A stretch of 64,000 nt of DNA, from positions 186,001 to 250,000 of the forward strand of contig CAWGYT010000020.1 of NCBI GenBank assembly GCA_963826795.1. Direction: 5' to 3'. This document shows, piece after piece, positions 1-10,104 of the stretch (its first letter is position 1; every line of letters starts with the position of its first letter). Origin of the DNA: CAWGYT01 sp963826795. Its GTDB lineage: Bacteria > Planctomycetota > Planctomycetia > Pirellulales > Pirellulaceae. The notes under the pieces are model-generated. The model had not been told where the DNA came from. It saw only the letters and a program-made list of their open reading frames with translations, and ran no database searches. The position numbers and the translations under genes are program-made.

Positions 1-1
1 C

Positions 2-507
2 CAAGTCGCCGGACAACTCGGCCAATGGAAAGAAAGCTACGACTGGCTGGCCGCCCTCTCGGAAAAGTTCCCGCAGTCCGCTTTTGTGCTGCAGATTGCC
101 TACGAACTGGCGGTGGCTCAGCAAAACCTTGGTAATCTTGCCGAAGCGGAACGCCTGTTCGGCTCCGTCGCCGACCGCGCTAACGGAGAAACCGCCGCGC
201 GCGCCGCTTTATGCTCGGCGAGGTGCTGTACGCCAAACGCGATTACCTCCAGGCCATTCGTGAATTTCGCAAAGTGATGTTCGGATTCGATCCCCAAACC
301 GTCCCCGAAGTGGGATCCTGGCAAGCCAAGGCGGGATTGGAGGCAGGACAATGTGCCGGCGTCATCGCGTCCCAGGAAAACGATCGCGGCAAGCGACAAG
401 AATACATCGATCTCGCCTCTCGGTTTTTCCAGTATGTGCAGACACGGCACCCCGATACCGACGAGGCGAAAGCCGCCCTGGAACAGCTGAAGAAATATGG
501 CCAATGA
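2..507 (+). CDS. TPR-like protein, C-terminal part, with one frame break
   Basis: The window opens inside this gene, so the N-terminus is missing. The frame runs from base 2 to about base 203 and continues in another frame to the TGA at 505-507. Joining them by restoring one C in the run near base 204 gives the TPR-like text ARARFMLGEVLYAKRDYLQA. The visible part is about 168 residues of helical repeats (QNLGNLAEAERLFGS; KRDYLQAIREFRK), as in periplasmic TPR proteins such as CpoB/YbgF or BamD-like proteins. ExbB and ExbD genes follow on the same strand, which would suit an envelope role, but a 680-base gap with a repeat array separates them, so cotranscription is doubtful. Repeats and length are seen; function is inferred. 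Confidence 0.7.
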
Positions 508-543
508 GGAGGCACCGGGTCGGCGGGGGCGTCCGCTCGTGTA

Positions 544-766
544 GCAGCGAGCGTGAGACTCCCGCCGGCAAGCGGCGGGGCTCCTTTTTAGCACGAGCGT
601 GAGACTCCCGCCGGCAAGCGGCGGGCATCCTTTTTAGCACGAGCGTGAGACTCCCGCCGGCAAGCGGCGGGGATCCTTTTTTAGCAGCGAGCCTGAGACT
701 CCCGCCGGCAAGCGGCGGGGATCCTTTTTAGCAGCGAGCGTGAGACTCCCGCCGGCAAGCGGCGGG
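544..766. repeat. Tandem array of a 46-47 bp terminator-like unit, 4.8 copies
   Basis: Units start at 544, 591, 637, 684 and 731. Each has a seven-base inverted repeat, CCCGCCG then a GCAAG loop then CGGCGGG, and all but the last are followed by a T tract. Every unit therefore resembles an intrinsic terminator. The array lies 37 bases after the TPR gene stop. Units differ at a few positions. The rest of the gap, 767-1186, holds short imperfect repeats near 890-935 and no gene I can support. Confidence 0.9.
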
Positions 767-1186
767 CACGGGGTGGCAACCTGCCAAGAATCGTGCCGAA
801 CGCGGACGAGGTCGACAGCAAACTCCGGATACCTGCTCTCCCCGCTCGTTCGTCGCGACCCTCACAGAGGAAGGGTGAAATCTGAAAGCTTGATACTGAA
901 AGCTGACGGCTGAAGCTGACGGCTTGATCGCCCCGCAGGGCCACTCTGTGGAGGCGTGAGCAGCGAAAAAGGCCGGAATCATATCGTGAAAGGCCGGTTC
1001 GATCCAAGCGGGACCCGTTCGGTACCCGATGTTTCAACCGAGCTACAACCTCTTGTGCCGATGGTTGTCGAGGCGGATAACGAACAGCACGCTGAGAAAG
1101 TCACTCTGCAGCACGGAAGAATGCCGATGTCCGCTCGAATGCCATGTTACGATACGAGGCGAGGCACCCGATGAGAGAGGTCTGTT

Positions 1187-2275
1187 GTGATCCGGCCCCG
1201 ATTCAGTAATCTCCATTCGTCGGAGTCCGTCTTCCCCCTCGCTTCCCGATCCCCTTTCGGCCACGGCCAACCCGCCAGGACGCCGGGTGCCGCGAAGGTC
1301 GAGGAGTTCGGCCGACGGCGAATCGGTTTTCCCCCGTTCTGGCTCGGGATGCTCCTCGGGTTCGTGTGCGTCACAGATCACTTGCAGGGCCAGGAATCGG
1401 CCGATTCCCGTCCGGACGCAGCTGCCGCGGCGAGCGACGATGTCGTGGGGCCGCTGCCCCGCGACATTCGGCTGCCCGGCGAAACGCCTCCTTCGGCGGA
1501 ATACACTCCCGCCCCGATCGATTTGCTCAGCCTTGTCCTCAAAGGCCGCTGGCTGATGATCCCGATCGCGGTCATGTCCGTCGCGGCCGTGATGATCATC
1601 ATCGAACGGTTACTGGCGCTGCGGCGCCGTCGCGTCATGCCGCGTCCACTGCTGGAAGGACTCGCGGATCTGGGTGGAGTACCGGGCGTGATGGACCCGC
1701 GTCGCGCCTATCGGCTTTGTCAGCAGTATCCCTCGGCCGCCGCGACCGTGATCCGCTCGATGCTGCTGAAGATCGGTCGTCCGCAATCGGAGGTCGAGCA
1801 CGCGGTAACGGAAGCGAGCGAGCGTGAGGCGGAGCGGCTATACGGCAATGCCCGCTGGCTGAATCTGATCGCCGCCGTGGCGCCATTGACCGGACTGCTC
1901 GGCACGGTCTGGGGAATGATTCGGGCCTTCTACGACACAACCCAACTCGCGGCGGGGCAGAACAAAGCCGACTACTTGGCTCAAGGAATCTACGTCGCGC
2001 TGGTCACCACCCTGGGCGGCCTGGTCGTCGCGATCCCCGCCGCGATTTTCGCTCACTACTTCGAGGGCCGCGTCATCAAGTTGTTCCACGAGATCGACGA
2101 ACTGCTCTTCAGCTTGATGCCGCAAGTCGAACGCTTCGAGGGACGAATGCGCGTCTCGGCTCATTCCCTGGGGGGTGCCGACGAGGCAAACCTCGAATTG
2201 TGCGCGGATGCCGATCCGGTCCCGCGCAGTTCCGCCGAAGCCGTTCCGCGTGGTTACGGGATGACGCCGGAATGA
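1187..2275 (+). CDS. MotA/TolQ/ExbB proton channel family protein
   Basis: This is a 362-residue inner-membrane protein of the ExbB/TolQ family, the pentameric channel subunit that works with ExbD/TolR to pass proton-motive force to envelope partners. Three family membrane segments are visible: about 122-140 (IPIAVMSVAAVMIIIE), 222-243 (VAPLTGLLGTVWGM) and 265-290 (VALVTTLGGLVVAIPAAI). The GLLGTVWGM motif is diagnostic. An extra hydrophobic stretch at 52-69 could be a signal peptide. The GTG start at 1187 has AGAGAGG upstream, but ATG at 1349 is an alternative that would place that stretch at the N-terminus. ExbD follows after 81 bases and the toroid-domain protein after that, so these three probably form one operon. 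The acidic, proline-containing segment between the first hydrophobic stretch and the channel domain is unusual for the family. Confidence 0.9.
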   Translation: MIRPRFSNLHSSESVFPLASRSPFGHGQPARTPGAAKVEEFGRRRIGFPPFWLGMLLGFVCVTDHLQGQESADSRPDAAAAASDDVVGPLPRDIRLPGETPPSAEYTPAPIDLLSLVLKGRWLMIPIAVMSVAAVMIIIERLLALRRRRVMPRPLLEGLADLGGVPGVMDPRRAYRLCQQYPSAAATVIRSMLLKIGRPQSEVEHAVTEASEREAERLYGNARWLNLIAAVAPLTGLLGTVWGMIRAFYDTTQLAAGQNKADYLAQGIYVALVTTLGGLVVAIPAAIFAHYFEGRVIKLFHEIDELLFSLMPQVERFEGRMRVSAHSLGGADEANLELCADADPVPRSSAEAVPRGYGMTPE

Positions 2276-2356
2276 CACCGCGGCGACAAGCTCCGCGTGC
2301 GTTGATCCAAGTCGGTGGCGGTGCGATCGCTTTAAGACGTTGAACTGATTCATGAA

Positions 2357-2791
2357 ATGGGAGTACTTTCCGTGGCCGTGCGGATCCGTAAGAACCGAAT
2401 CCTTGAGTCGCTGAGCCTGACGCCCTTGATCGACGTCGTGTTCTTGCTGCTCGTATTCTTCCTGGTCGCGACGCGATTTGCCGAAGAGGATCGCGAGCTG
2501 GACGTTAAGCTGCCGTCGGCCAGTGAGGCCCAGCCTTTGGTGATGAAGCCGAAGGATATCGAATTGAGTATCGACGAAGAGGGCAACTACTATCTCGGGT
2601 CAGGCCGTGGCATGACGCTCGCAGAAATTGAAGCGGCCCTGGCCAATTCGGCTGTCAACAATCCGCTCAGCCAAACCGTCGTAATACGGGCCCATCAGGG
2701 CTGTCGCTGGAACGATGTGGCCCGCGCCATGAACAGCTGTTACCGCGCGGGTTTGCGAGATGTGAAGACCTCCGTTGCCGGACGGGACTGA
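2357..2791 (+). CDS. ExbD/TolR family biopolymer transport protein
   Basis: This 144-residue protein has the ExbD/TolR layout: a short cytoplasmic N-terminus, one membrane helix with the proton-conducting aspartate (LTPLIDVVFLLLVFFLVAT, about 21-39), then a periplasmic domain. It should pair with the ExbB-like protein encoded just upstream. The ATG at 2357 was chosen because it gives a short basic N-terminus; GTG at 2372 is also possible. It lies 81 bases after ExbB and 32 bases before the next gene in the same direction. Family assignment is firm; which energy transducer it serves is not known, though the next gene is a candidate. Confidence 0.93.
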   Translation: MGVLSVAVRIRKNRILESLSLTPLIDVVFLLLVFFLVATRFAEEDRELDVKLPSASEAQPLVMKPKDIELSIDEEGNYYLGSGRGMTLAEIEAALANSAVNNPLSQTVVIRAHQGCRWNDVARAMNSCYRAGLRDVKTSVAGRD

Positions 2792-2823
2792 GGACCGAGT
2801 GTCACGAGAATGGCGAACGAACG

Positions 2824-5800
2824 ATGACGGGGGAACGTCACCAAGTCCGAAAGCTCTCGCTCCAGCGCCCCCGGTACGTGGACGATCAATTGTGGCCGAT
2901 CCAGTTCGCGCTTTGGGCCCTCATCGGCGGTTGGCTGGGATTCCACGCATGGCGTCTGTCGCCGGATGACGCGGCGGAGGTCCGGCTGCCGTGGGGAACT
3001 TGGGCGGTGATTCTCGGCCTGGGGCTAGTCGTCTCCATCGCGCTGCCTTGGATCGCCCCCCGTTGGGTCCGCCGCAGATCGCTCTTGTCGCTGCTGCTCA
3101 GTCTGCTCCTGAACGCCTCGCTAGCGATGTTCTTGTCCTTCGTTTATCTGCAGCCTCCGACCCGCGAGTTGGCCCAGGAGGCGACACCGACCCGCGAACC
3201 GCTGGAAACCCTTGAGGAGTTCTATCCGCTCGCCGACGACGGGGAAGATCGTCCCCAGCAGGACTTCCAACGTCCGCTTTCGACCGGCGAGCCAACACAG
3301 GAGAAGCGGGACCTGGTGCGGAAGACAACCGTCGCCTTGCTCGAGCCCAAGCCGGAACCGATAGACGCCGCGCAGCGCACACCCGTTCTGGACCGGCCCA
3401 TGGTTTTGGAGCGGAAGGAATGGGTCGACTCCGCCCCTCGACGCGCTGAATCGGAAGGGACACTCAGCCGCCAAGAACTGGAATCGGAGGCGGTCCTTGG
3501 TCCGCCTCAAGTTGACGCCGCGGCGATCCCGTCGCAACTCGAACCGCCGCCGATTCCGACTCCCGCTGGGTCGGCGCGAGTCGCGCAGGCCGAGCCATTG
3601 CCCGCTTTCCCACGCGAACTGGTGGCCGCCGAACCGAACCTTCCGGCGTCGATCCCGCGACAGGTGCCGACTACTCCCCGAGCCGAGCCGGCGGGTGTGG
3701 CGGAGGTGCGAGTCGCCGAGGAGTCCCTGTCGCGCGAGCGCACCCCCGCTTCGGTCCCGTTGACCGACCGGCAAGCGGAGGCGCCGAGCTCCGCCGAGTC
3801 GCGTGAGCTGCCGGTCGTCGCCGCGGCCCAGCCGTCGGTGGCCCCGCAACCGACCACGCCGGAACCTGCCGAGACTCCCGAGGCGATGACCGCCTCCCGT
3901 CGGATCCCGGCTCAGCAGCCCAATCTGACCCGCTCGGCCCCGACGGATTCGCCGCCCTTCGAGCTGGAGCGGGCTGTCGACCTGCCGCCTCGGCCCAACA
4001 CGCCGGCACAAGTGCGCGCCGAGACGGCGGTCCCCCCGGACATCCCGCGCCTGACCGAGCGGCCCACTGAGCCGCCCGAATTGGCCGCCCGACCAATGGA
4101 GGCGAGCCGGTCGACGGCGTCCTTCGAACGGTCAATCGCCTTGCCGTCGCCCGAGCCGCGCCCGGTTGAGCTCCGGGCGGTCGCGCCAACGGGCGTGTCG
4201 CCAGGAGCAAGCCAACCGGTCGCGTCCGAAGATCTACCAGACATTGTGCAGCAAGCGGCGGCGCAGCCGGTGGGAGCTCCGTCGCGTCCGACACTTGACC
4301 GGGCGGGCCGTTCACAACCAACCGGCTTGGCTCAGCCAATTGCCAAGCCGGTCGAAGCCCCCCTTCTCCAAGAGGTCGCCAACGCTGCGGGACCACCCGC
4401 CGCCGAACCGGCCCAGACGTCGCAGGACGATGACGCTTCCAAGCGAGGTCGCTCGATGCTGCCCGAGATCGCGACGCAACCGGGTGTAACTCAGGTCGAC
4501 GTGGGGGTGCCGCAGGGGGTTCTCGAGTCGGGTCTGCAACGGGCCGGTGGCGACGGCGAGCCTTCCGTGGCCGCTCGTTCGGCCGAAAACATCGCTCCTC
4601 CGAGCCGGCCAGGCAGCGGGGCGCCGATCCGCTTGCCCACGGCCGCGATCGAAATCGTCGAGTTGTCTTCGGGCCCGACGGCGGATGAGCCAACCGTGAG
4701 TGCGCGGACGCCAACCGTGGGACAACCGCCGGCCGCGGCTGCCGCGCCGCGTCGGGACGACGTCCCTCGCACGGCCCAGCTTCCACCAGACCAGCCCCTC
4801 GCGCCGGCGCCACAACTGACGCGTTCCGCCGAGCAGCTTGAGTCGCTCGAGGGAGTTGCTCTGCCGAAGATCGTTTCCGTCACGCGACCGGCGGTCGCCA
4901 CCTCACGACCAACGCGAGCCGCGATTCCGATCCCGGCCGCCCCCTTGGAGACCGCCGGCAGCGCGACGAATCTCAGCCCGACGAATCCCGATCCGGAGGC
5001 CGCCGCCCTCGCGGCAGTGCCCTCGCAACAAACGGACGCGCGAGCCGTGAGGGGCACCACACGGCCCGCGCCGCCCCGACCAGGCTCTGCTTCCAGCCTG
5101 CCTCCGCCGGGCGGCCCGTCGGTCCAGCTGCCGCCGTCCGCTCGACGGGAGTCAGTTCCCGCCGAGGTGGCGACGGCGGAAATGACCCGGGCCCAACCCG
5201 CGATCGGTCGCCTGGCCACTTCTGTCCGACCGCCGTCCGATGTGCCCATTCCCCCGCCCGAGTCAGCCGAAACACACGACTTCGCGGTCGAGCCGATGAC
5301 GACGCCCGCACCCGACTTGGCCCGGGGCGCTCGCGTCGCGACGAAGCCTCGCCCCGCTTCGGGCGGCCTCAAGGTCCCGGTCAATGCCGCACCGGGACTC
5401 GGGGGTCTGTCCAACGACGTCGCGCCCGACATCGGTCTGCTCACCCGGCAGGCGCAACCGGAAAGCGATCAAGTGGCCGACACGGTCGCTCGCTTCGTGC
5501 GACGTCCGGTCGGAGGTCCGCTGTCGGTCAACACCCAGGTCGCCATCCCGGCCCAAGCGTACCAAACGCGGCTGAACCGGCGGGGCGAACAGCCGGCGGG
5601 CGGAGACGGCCGTCCCTCGCCTCGAACCGAGGAAGCGATTGAATTAGGGCTCGTCTATTTGGCCGGTCAGCAATTGCCCAGCGGCGGTTGGAGCCTGCAG
5701 CTGGCCGGTGACGAACCCAACCCGGCGGGGCTAGGCGGGGCGACGATTCGGTCGGATACCGCGGCCACGGGCCTGGGCCTGCTCTCCTTCTTGGGCGCCG

Positions 5801-6683
5801 GCTATCATCACCGAGGCGACAAGTACAGCGACGTGGTCCGCCAGGGATTGCAGTTCCTGTTGGATCACCAACGCCCCGATGGCGACCTGTTCATCGCGCA
5901 GGACGCCGAATCAAACCGCAGTGCATGGCTGTACAGTCACGGCATCGCCGCGATTGCGCTCTGCGAGGCGTACGGGATGACGCAGGATCCGGAGCTGCTT
6001 GAGCCGGCCCAACGTGCGATTGATTTCGTCGTCGCCGCGCAGAATCCGGCCCGCGGTGGTTGGCGATACGCGCCGGGCGTGGGTTCCGACACGTCCGTCT
6101 CCGGTTGGATGGTGATGGCGCTGCGTAGCGGCGAGCTGGCCAACTTGAATGTGCCGCCGGACGCCTGGCAAAACGTCAACAAGTGGCTGAATCTGCGCAA
6201 GCGTCCCCCGCGCGCCCGGAACTGTATCGCTACAATCCGCTCGCCCCCAACACGATCGAACAGGGCCACGGTCGACGTCCCACCAAGACCATCACGGCAG
6301 TCGGCTTGCTGATGCGAATGTACACCGGTTGGAGACGAGACGACCAAGCAATGGTCGCCGGCGCCGAATACCTCAAGAACAATCCGCCCCAATTGGGCTC
6401 CCGCCGCGATCCCCAGCGAGATACCTACTACTGGTATTATGCCACGCAGGTGATGTTCCACATGCGAGGAGAGTTCTGGGAGAGCTGGAATGAAAACCTG
6501 CACCCGTTGCTGACCTCGACCCAGCAACAGACGGGCCCACTGGCGGGAAGCTGGGATCCGGAGAGACCCATCCAGGATCGCTGGGCGCCGCATGGGGGTC
6601 GACTTTACGTGACGACGATGAACTTGTTGTCCTTGGAGGTCTATTATCGGCACTTGCCGATTTATGAGGATACGGCGCGTTAG
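2824..6683 (+). CDS. Membrane protein with long Pro-rich region and C-terminal alpha-toroid (terpenoid-cyclase-like) domain; one frame break
   Basis: The frame is open from ATG 2824 to about 6195, then continues one frame over to the TAG at 6681-6683. Restoring one G (AAT CTG GCG) joins them into about 1,286 residues. Three membrane segments lie near 22-44, 60-80 and 86-110. They are followed by roughly 800 residues very rich in Pro, Ala, Glu and Arg, and then from about 933 to the end a helical toroid domain. Its repeats include GLVYLAGQQLPSGGWS, GLQFLLDHQRPDGD, RAIDFVVAAQNPARGGWRY and VGLLMRMYTGW, as in prenyltransferase/squalene-cyclase-like repeats of planctomycete proteins. No DXDD cyclase motif is evident, so I do not call it an enzyme. 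Position after ExbB-ExbD and the membrane plus Pro-rich layout suggest a TonB-like energy transducer; this is inference. Confidence 0.75.
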
Positions 6684-6698
6684 CCATCGGCCATCACT

Positions 6699-6749
6699 CC
6701 GCGCGATCGGCCCGCGCGATCGGCCCGCGCGATCGGTCCGCGCGATCGG
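6699..6749. repeat. 13 bp tandem repeat, four copies
   Basis: Four copies of a CCCGCGCGATCGG unit lie directly after the toroid-protein stop. Each contains the palindrome CGATCG. No gene or promoter function is evident. Confidence 0.85.
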
Positions 6750-6796
6750 CCGCTTCGCAATCGACGCGCCTCTCACTGAGACGAGGAAACAAACGA

Positions 6797-7453
6797 ATGG
6801 CGACCCAACGCTGTCCGGAATGCCGGGCAAGATTGCTGAACGACGCGGCTTTTTGCCATCGCTGCGGACAGCCCCGTGGCGAGGCGGCGACCGTCGTTCG
6901 CGTCAGCAAGCGGCGGGGGCGAGCCCGCGGCCGCGCCCAACTCGAGCCTGTGCGGGACGAGGCCGATGATCCCGAACGGGAACTTTGGAGCGATACGTTT
7001 TCTGCCAAGGGGCTGGTCAATCACTGGGTCGCCGGAGTGATCATTTCGTCGGCTCTGCTGATCGCCGGCTGGGCTCTGCAGGTGGATGCGCAGGCTTGGC
7101 AAATTATCGCCGGCTTGCTGGGGATTGGCTGGGCCACGCTCATCGGCTGGTTGATCTACTATAAACTCGATGTCCAGTACGTCTTGACCACTCAGCGGTT
7201 AACTCACCGTCGAGGAATTCTGCTGCGTCGAACCAACCGCATCGAGGTGATCGACATTGATGACGTGGGTTATCGACAGGGAATCCTCGAACGCCTGATC
7301 AACGTGGGGACGATCGAGCTGGTGTCCAGCGACCGGACCGATCCCGTGCTGGAACTGGATGGCATCAACCGCGTCCAGGAGGTCGCGGAGCTGATGGACG
7401 AAGCCCGTCGAGCCGAGCGCGTACGGCGGGGTCTGCACATTGAGTCGATTTGA
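6797..7453 (+). CDS. Zinc-ribbon and bacterial PH domain membrane protein
   Basis: The protein has 218 residues. The N-terminus is a zinc ribbon with cysteines at 6, 9, 20 and 23 (CPEC and CHRC). A basic linker follows, then two membrane segments around 74-95 and 102-124, and a YdbS-like bacterial PH domain (bPH_2): LDVQYVLTTQRLTHRRGIL, then an NRIEVIDIDDV strand. It probably sits in the inner membrane with the PH domain in the cytoplasm. Such proteins are common but their ligand is usually unknown. A purine-rich GAGACGAGGAAAC stretch lies just upstream of the ATG. No functional link to neighbours is visible. Confidence 0.85.
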   Translation: MATQRCPECRARLLNDAAFCHRCGQPRGEAATVVRVSKRRGRARGRAQLEPVRDEADDPERELWSDTFSAKGLVNHWVAGVIISSALLIAGWALQVDAQAWQIIAGLLGIGWATLIGWLIYYKLDVQYVLTTQRLTHRRGILLRRTNRIEVIDIDDVGYRQGILERLINVGTIELVSSDRTDPVLELDGINRVQEVAELMDEARRAERVRRGLHIESI

Positions 7454-7557
7454 ACCACGAGTCGATCCAAACCGACCTGGCGACGCCGTTTGTGCAGGGG
7501 AGGCACGTCGAAGGCGAGCGTAGTTCGCGCGCACGCTGATTGCTGAAGAGGACATCC

Positions 7558-8504
7558 ATGTTGGAACGACCCCGAGTCATGGCAGACGGTCCCTTGCCCG
7601 TGCGCTGGAGGCCGCATTACGGCAGCACGTTGAGCTTACCGAGTGGAGCGCGCAGCCCGACGCGTCGGCGGGTGCGATCCGGGGCCTGTTCACCTATGCC
7701 CATCCGCCCGTCACACCCTCCCTGCTCGACCAGCTTCCGCATCTAGTTGTGATCAGTAATCACGGGGTGGGCGTGGACCACATTGATCTCGCCGCCGCTC
7801 GCGACCGAGCGATCCCGGTCGGGAACACGCCCGACGTGCTGGATGGCGCCGTCGCGGATTTGGCCTTTGCGTTGTTGCTGGCCGCCGCGCGACGCTTGCC
7901 CGAGAGTGCCCGCATGGCGGCAGATCGCCAGCGGGTGGAATTCCTGACCGCACAGCCGCTCGGGGACGACGTTCACGGATCGACACTGGGAATTGTCGGA
8001 CTGGGGCGCATCGGCCGAGAAATCGCACGCCGTGCGCAAGGTTTTCAGATGACCGTCGTCTACCACAATCGGCGCCCCGACCCCACTGCCGAAGCCGAGT
8101 TGGGTGTGCGCTACGTGACGCTGGTCGAGTTGCTCGCGAGGGCGGATTTCGTTGTCTTGGCGGTTCCGCTCACCGCGGCCACGCGTGGACTGATCGGCGC
8201 ACGTGAACTACAGCAAATGAAGTCGACGGCAACCTTGGTCAATGTCTCGCGAGGTCCAGTCGTCGACACCGACGCGTTGCTGGTCGCGCTCCAGAATGGG
8301 CAGCTCCGGCGGGCCGCGCTGGATGTGACTGATCCTGAGCCGCTGCCGAGCGACCATCCGTTGCGAGATTGCGAACAGGTGCTGATCACCTCGCACATCG
8401 GCAGCGCCACGTGGCAAACGCGACAGCGGATGGCCGACCTGGCGGTGGACAATCTACTGCGCGGCCTGCGCGGGCAGCCGCTCTTGGCGCAGGTAGGGGA
8501 GTGA
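7558..8504 (+). CDS. D-isomer 2-hydroxyacid dehydrogenase (NAD-binding), one frame break
   Basis: Starting at ATG 7558 the frame is good for about ten codons. The rest of the protein is one frame over up to the TGA at 8502-8504. Restoring one C near 7586 gives 315 residues. The nucleotide-binding motif GLGRIGREIARRAQG is clear. The family catalytic residues are present: Arg in NVSRGPVVDTDALL, Glu in DVTDPEPLPSDHP and His in TSHIGSATW. These belong to the family of glyoxylate/hydroxypyruvate reductase and phosphoglycerate dehydrogenase. Length fits short glyoxylate reductase-type members without an ACT domain. The substrate cannot be read from sequence. It stands alone between unrelated genes. 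Confidence 0.88.
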
Positions 8505-8608
8505 GCGGGCGCGCTTGTCTTTTCCGCGCGATCTGTTAGCCTCCCTACAGGTTCGGGCGCTTGGTGCCAGTTCGCCCGCCCGCCCGCCCGCCGCTCAGGA
8601 GCGCTCCC

Positions 8609-9701
8609 ATGGCGAGTCGTCGCCGCGGTTTGAATCTGGTCGAACTCTTGGTGGTGATGGCCATCGTCGGCGCTCCTGCTCTTGCTGTTGCTGCCCGCCA
8701 TCAACGCCGTGCGCGAGATGGGGCGACGAACTCAGTGCATCAATAATCAGCGGAACCTGGTCGTGGCGCTGATTCACTACGAGTCCGCACAAGGTGCATT
8801 CCCCTGCGCGGTCCCGCTGTGCGATTCACGCGTCTTCAATTCACTGGGACGCGAAACCGGGATCGCGTGCATGGGGCCCAATTGGGCCAGCCAGATGTTG
8901 GGCTTCGTCGAAGAACAAAAGCAGTACGAGCAGCTCTTCGAATGCCTGCAGTCCCAATGGCATGCCAGCGACGATTGCGGCGATCAGCCCGGACATGTGG
9001 GGCGCACAACACCGGCCTACATGCTGTGCCCCAGCGGCCCGGCGGCCCCGAAGTCGCATCAATCCGTCCGCTCGCAACTGTCGCGGCTCGCCAAAGGCAA
9101 CTATGCCGCCTGCCTGGGTTCGGAACACTACCGAACAGGGATTGAGGATGATCGCTGGATCACGCACGAGGAGGACGATCACTTTCAAGTCGGCGTCATG
9201 TCCGTGATCGTGATTGACGACTTCGCCCGGCTGATCGAGTTGACGCGAAAAGGCACCATCCAGGGCGAATGGAAATGGGCTCACGGGCAGGGAACGCCGA
9301 CTCAAAAGATCAAGGACGGCACGTCCAAGACCATCGTGCTCAGCGAAGTCATGCCGTGGGACGGCGTCGACAACGCCTCCGCTTACTCGCTGGACATTCG
9401 CGGCGTCTGGACGTCGCCAAGCATGGGCGCCAGCACGTATACGCACAAGTATGGTCCGAACAGCCCCATGCCCGACCGGCTGAACGTCTGCGACCGCCGA
9501 ATCCCTCGCGACCACCGACTGCACTGCGACCAAATGCCGGCCCACGGCCCCGATGCGGCCGAAACCTGGGCCTCGGCCCGAAGCGCCCATCGATCGGGCG
9601 TCGTCGCGGGCTTGGCCGACGGGTCGGTGAAGTTCTTTGCGGACGACATTCACTTGCCCATCTGGCAAGCGCTGGCAACGCGCGCCGGCGGCGAACGCTA
9701 G
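8609..9701 (+). CDS. DUF1559 pseudopilin-like protein, one frame break
   Basis: The N-terminus RRRGLNLVELLVVMAIVG is a type II pseudopilin prepilin signal: a charged stretch, a Gly cleavage site, then Leu-x-Leu-Val-Glu and a hydrophobic helix. The frame changes near 8675. Removing one C from the GCTCCTGCTC stretch gives an unbroken helix ending LLLLLPAINAVREMGRRTQC, exactly the spacing of DUF1559 proteins. Repaired length is 363 residues. The C-terminus (SAHRSGVVAGLADGSVKFFA) is the usual DUF1559 ending. This family is greatly expanded in planctomycetes and is thought to be exported or anchored like minor pseudopilins; its function is unknown. A short CGCC-repeat tract sits just before the start. 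Confidence 0.9.
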
Positions 9702-10104
9702 ACTGCGAACGCTAGCCTGCGTACGCTCCCGATCCGCCGGCACCGTTCGATCACGGTTCCCGAGTTTTTCGACGCGCTTGACATCGGACTTCGCATCCGA
9801 CGACAATATGCAGCCGCCGCGAACGAAAACTCCTCGACGAGTCGGCGTTTTCGGTCGGCTTATTCTGACCTTATCCTCAGGGGGTGCTACTGGTCGTGAA
9901 GCCCAGGCAACCGATCGATTGTCGGTTTGACTTGCACACTCTTGGAGGATTCTGCCGGGCGTCAGGGGATCCGTAGCCGGCCTGCGTTCACGTGCGCGGA
10001 GCGCGGGTATGGATTCACGATAAGCCTTTCTACGATCCACGGCGTGCGCTTCGTTTCGCCGCAATCGGGCCATCGGTGGCCGGTCTTCGCACCTTGGGAG
10101 ATCG
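9702..10104. other. Intergenic region, about 400 bp, no supported gene
   Basis: No reading frame here has a recognisable product. The long minus-strand frame crossing it is antisense to the DUF1559 gene. One promoter-like pair is listed separately. A small imperfect palindrome (TCGGACTTCGCATCCGA) lies at 9785-9801, inside the spacer of that promoter candidate. Confidence 0.6.
9778..9807 (+). promoter_or_regulatory. Candidate sigma-70-type promoter
   Basis: TTGACA at 9778-9783 and GACAAT at 9802-9807 are separated by 18 bases. The -35 is perfect and the -10 matches four of six positions. The nearest gene downstream starts about 300 bases away at 10105, so the assignment is weak. Confidence 0.3.

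Noticed and set aside
990..1025. tRNA T-arm-like GTTCGATCC
   Set aside because: Flanking bases do not pair and no anticodon arm or acceptor stem can be drawn.
3671..4813. 380-residue Arg/Pro/Ala-rich frame on the minus strand
   Set aside because: It is antisense to the Pro-rich region of the toroid protein; low complexity on one strand produces it on the other.
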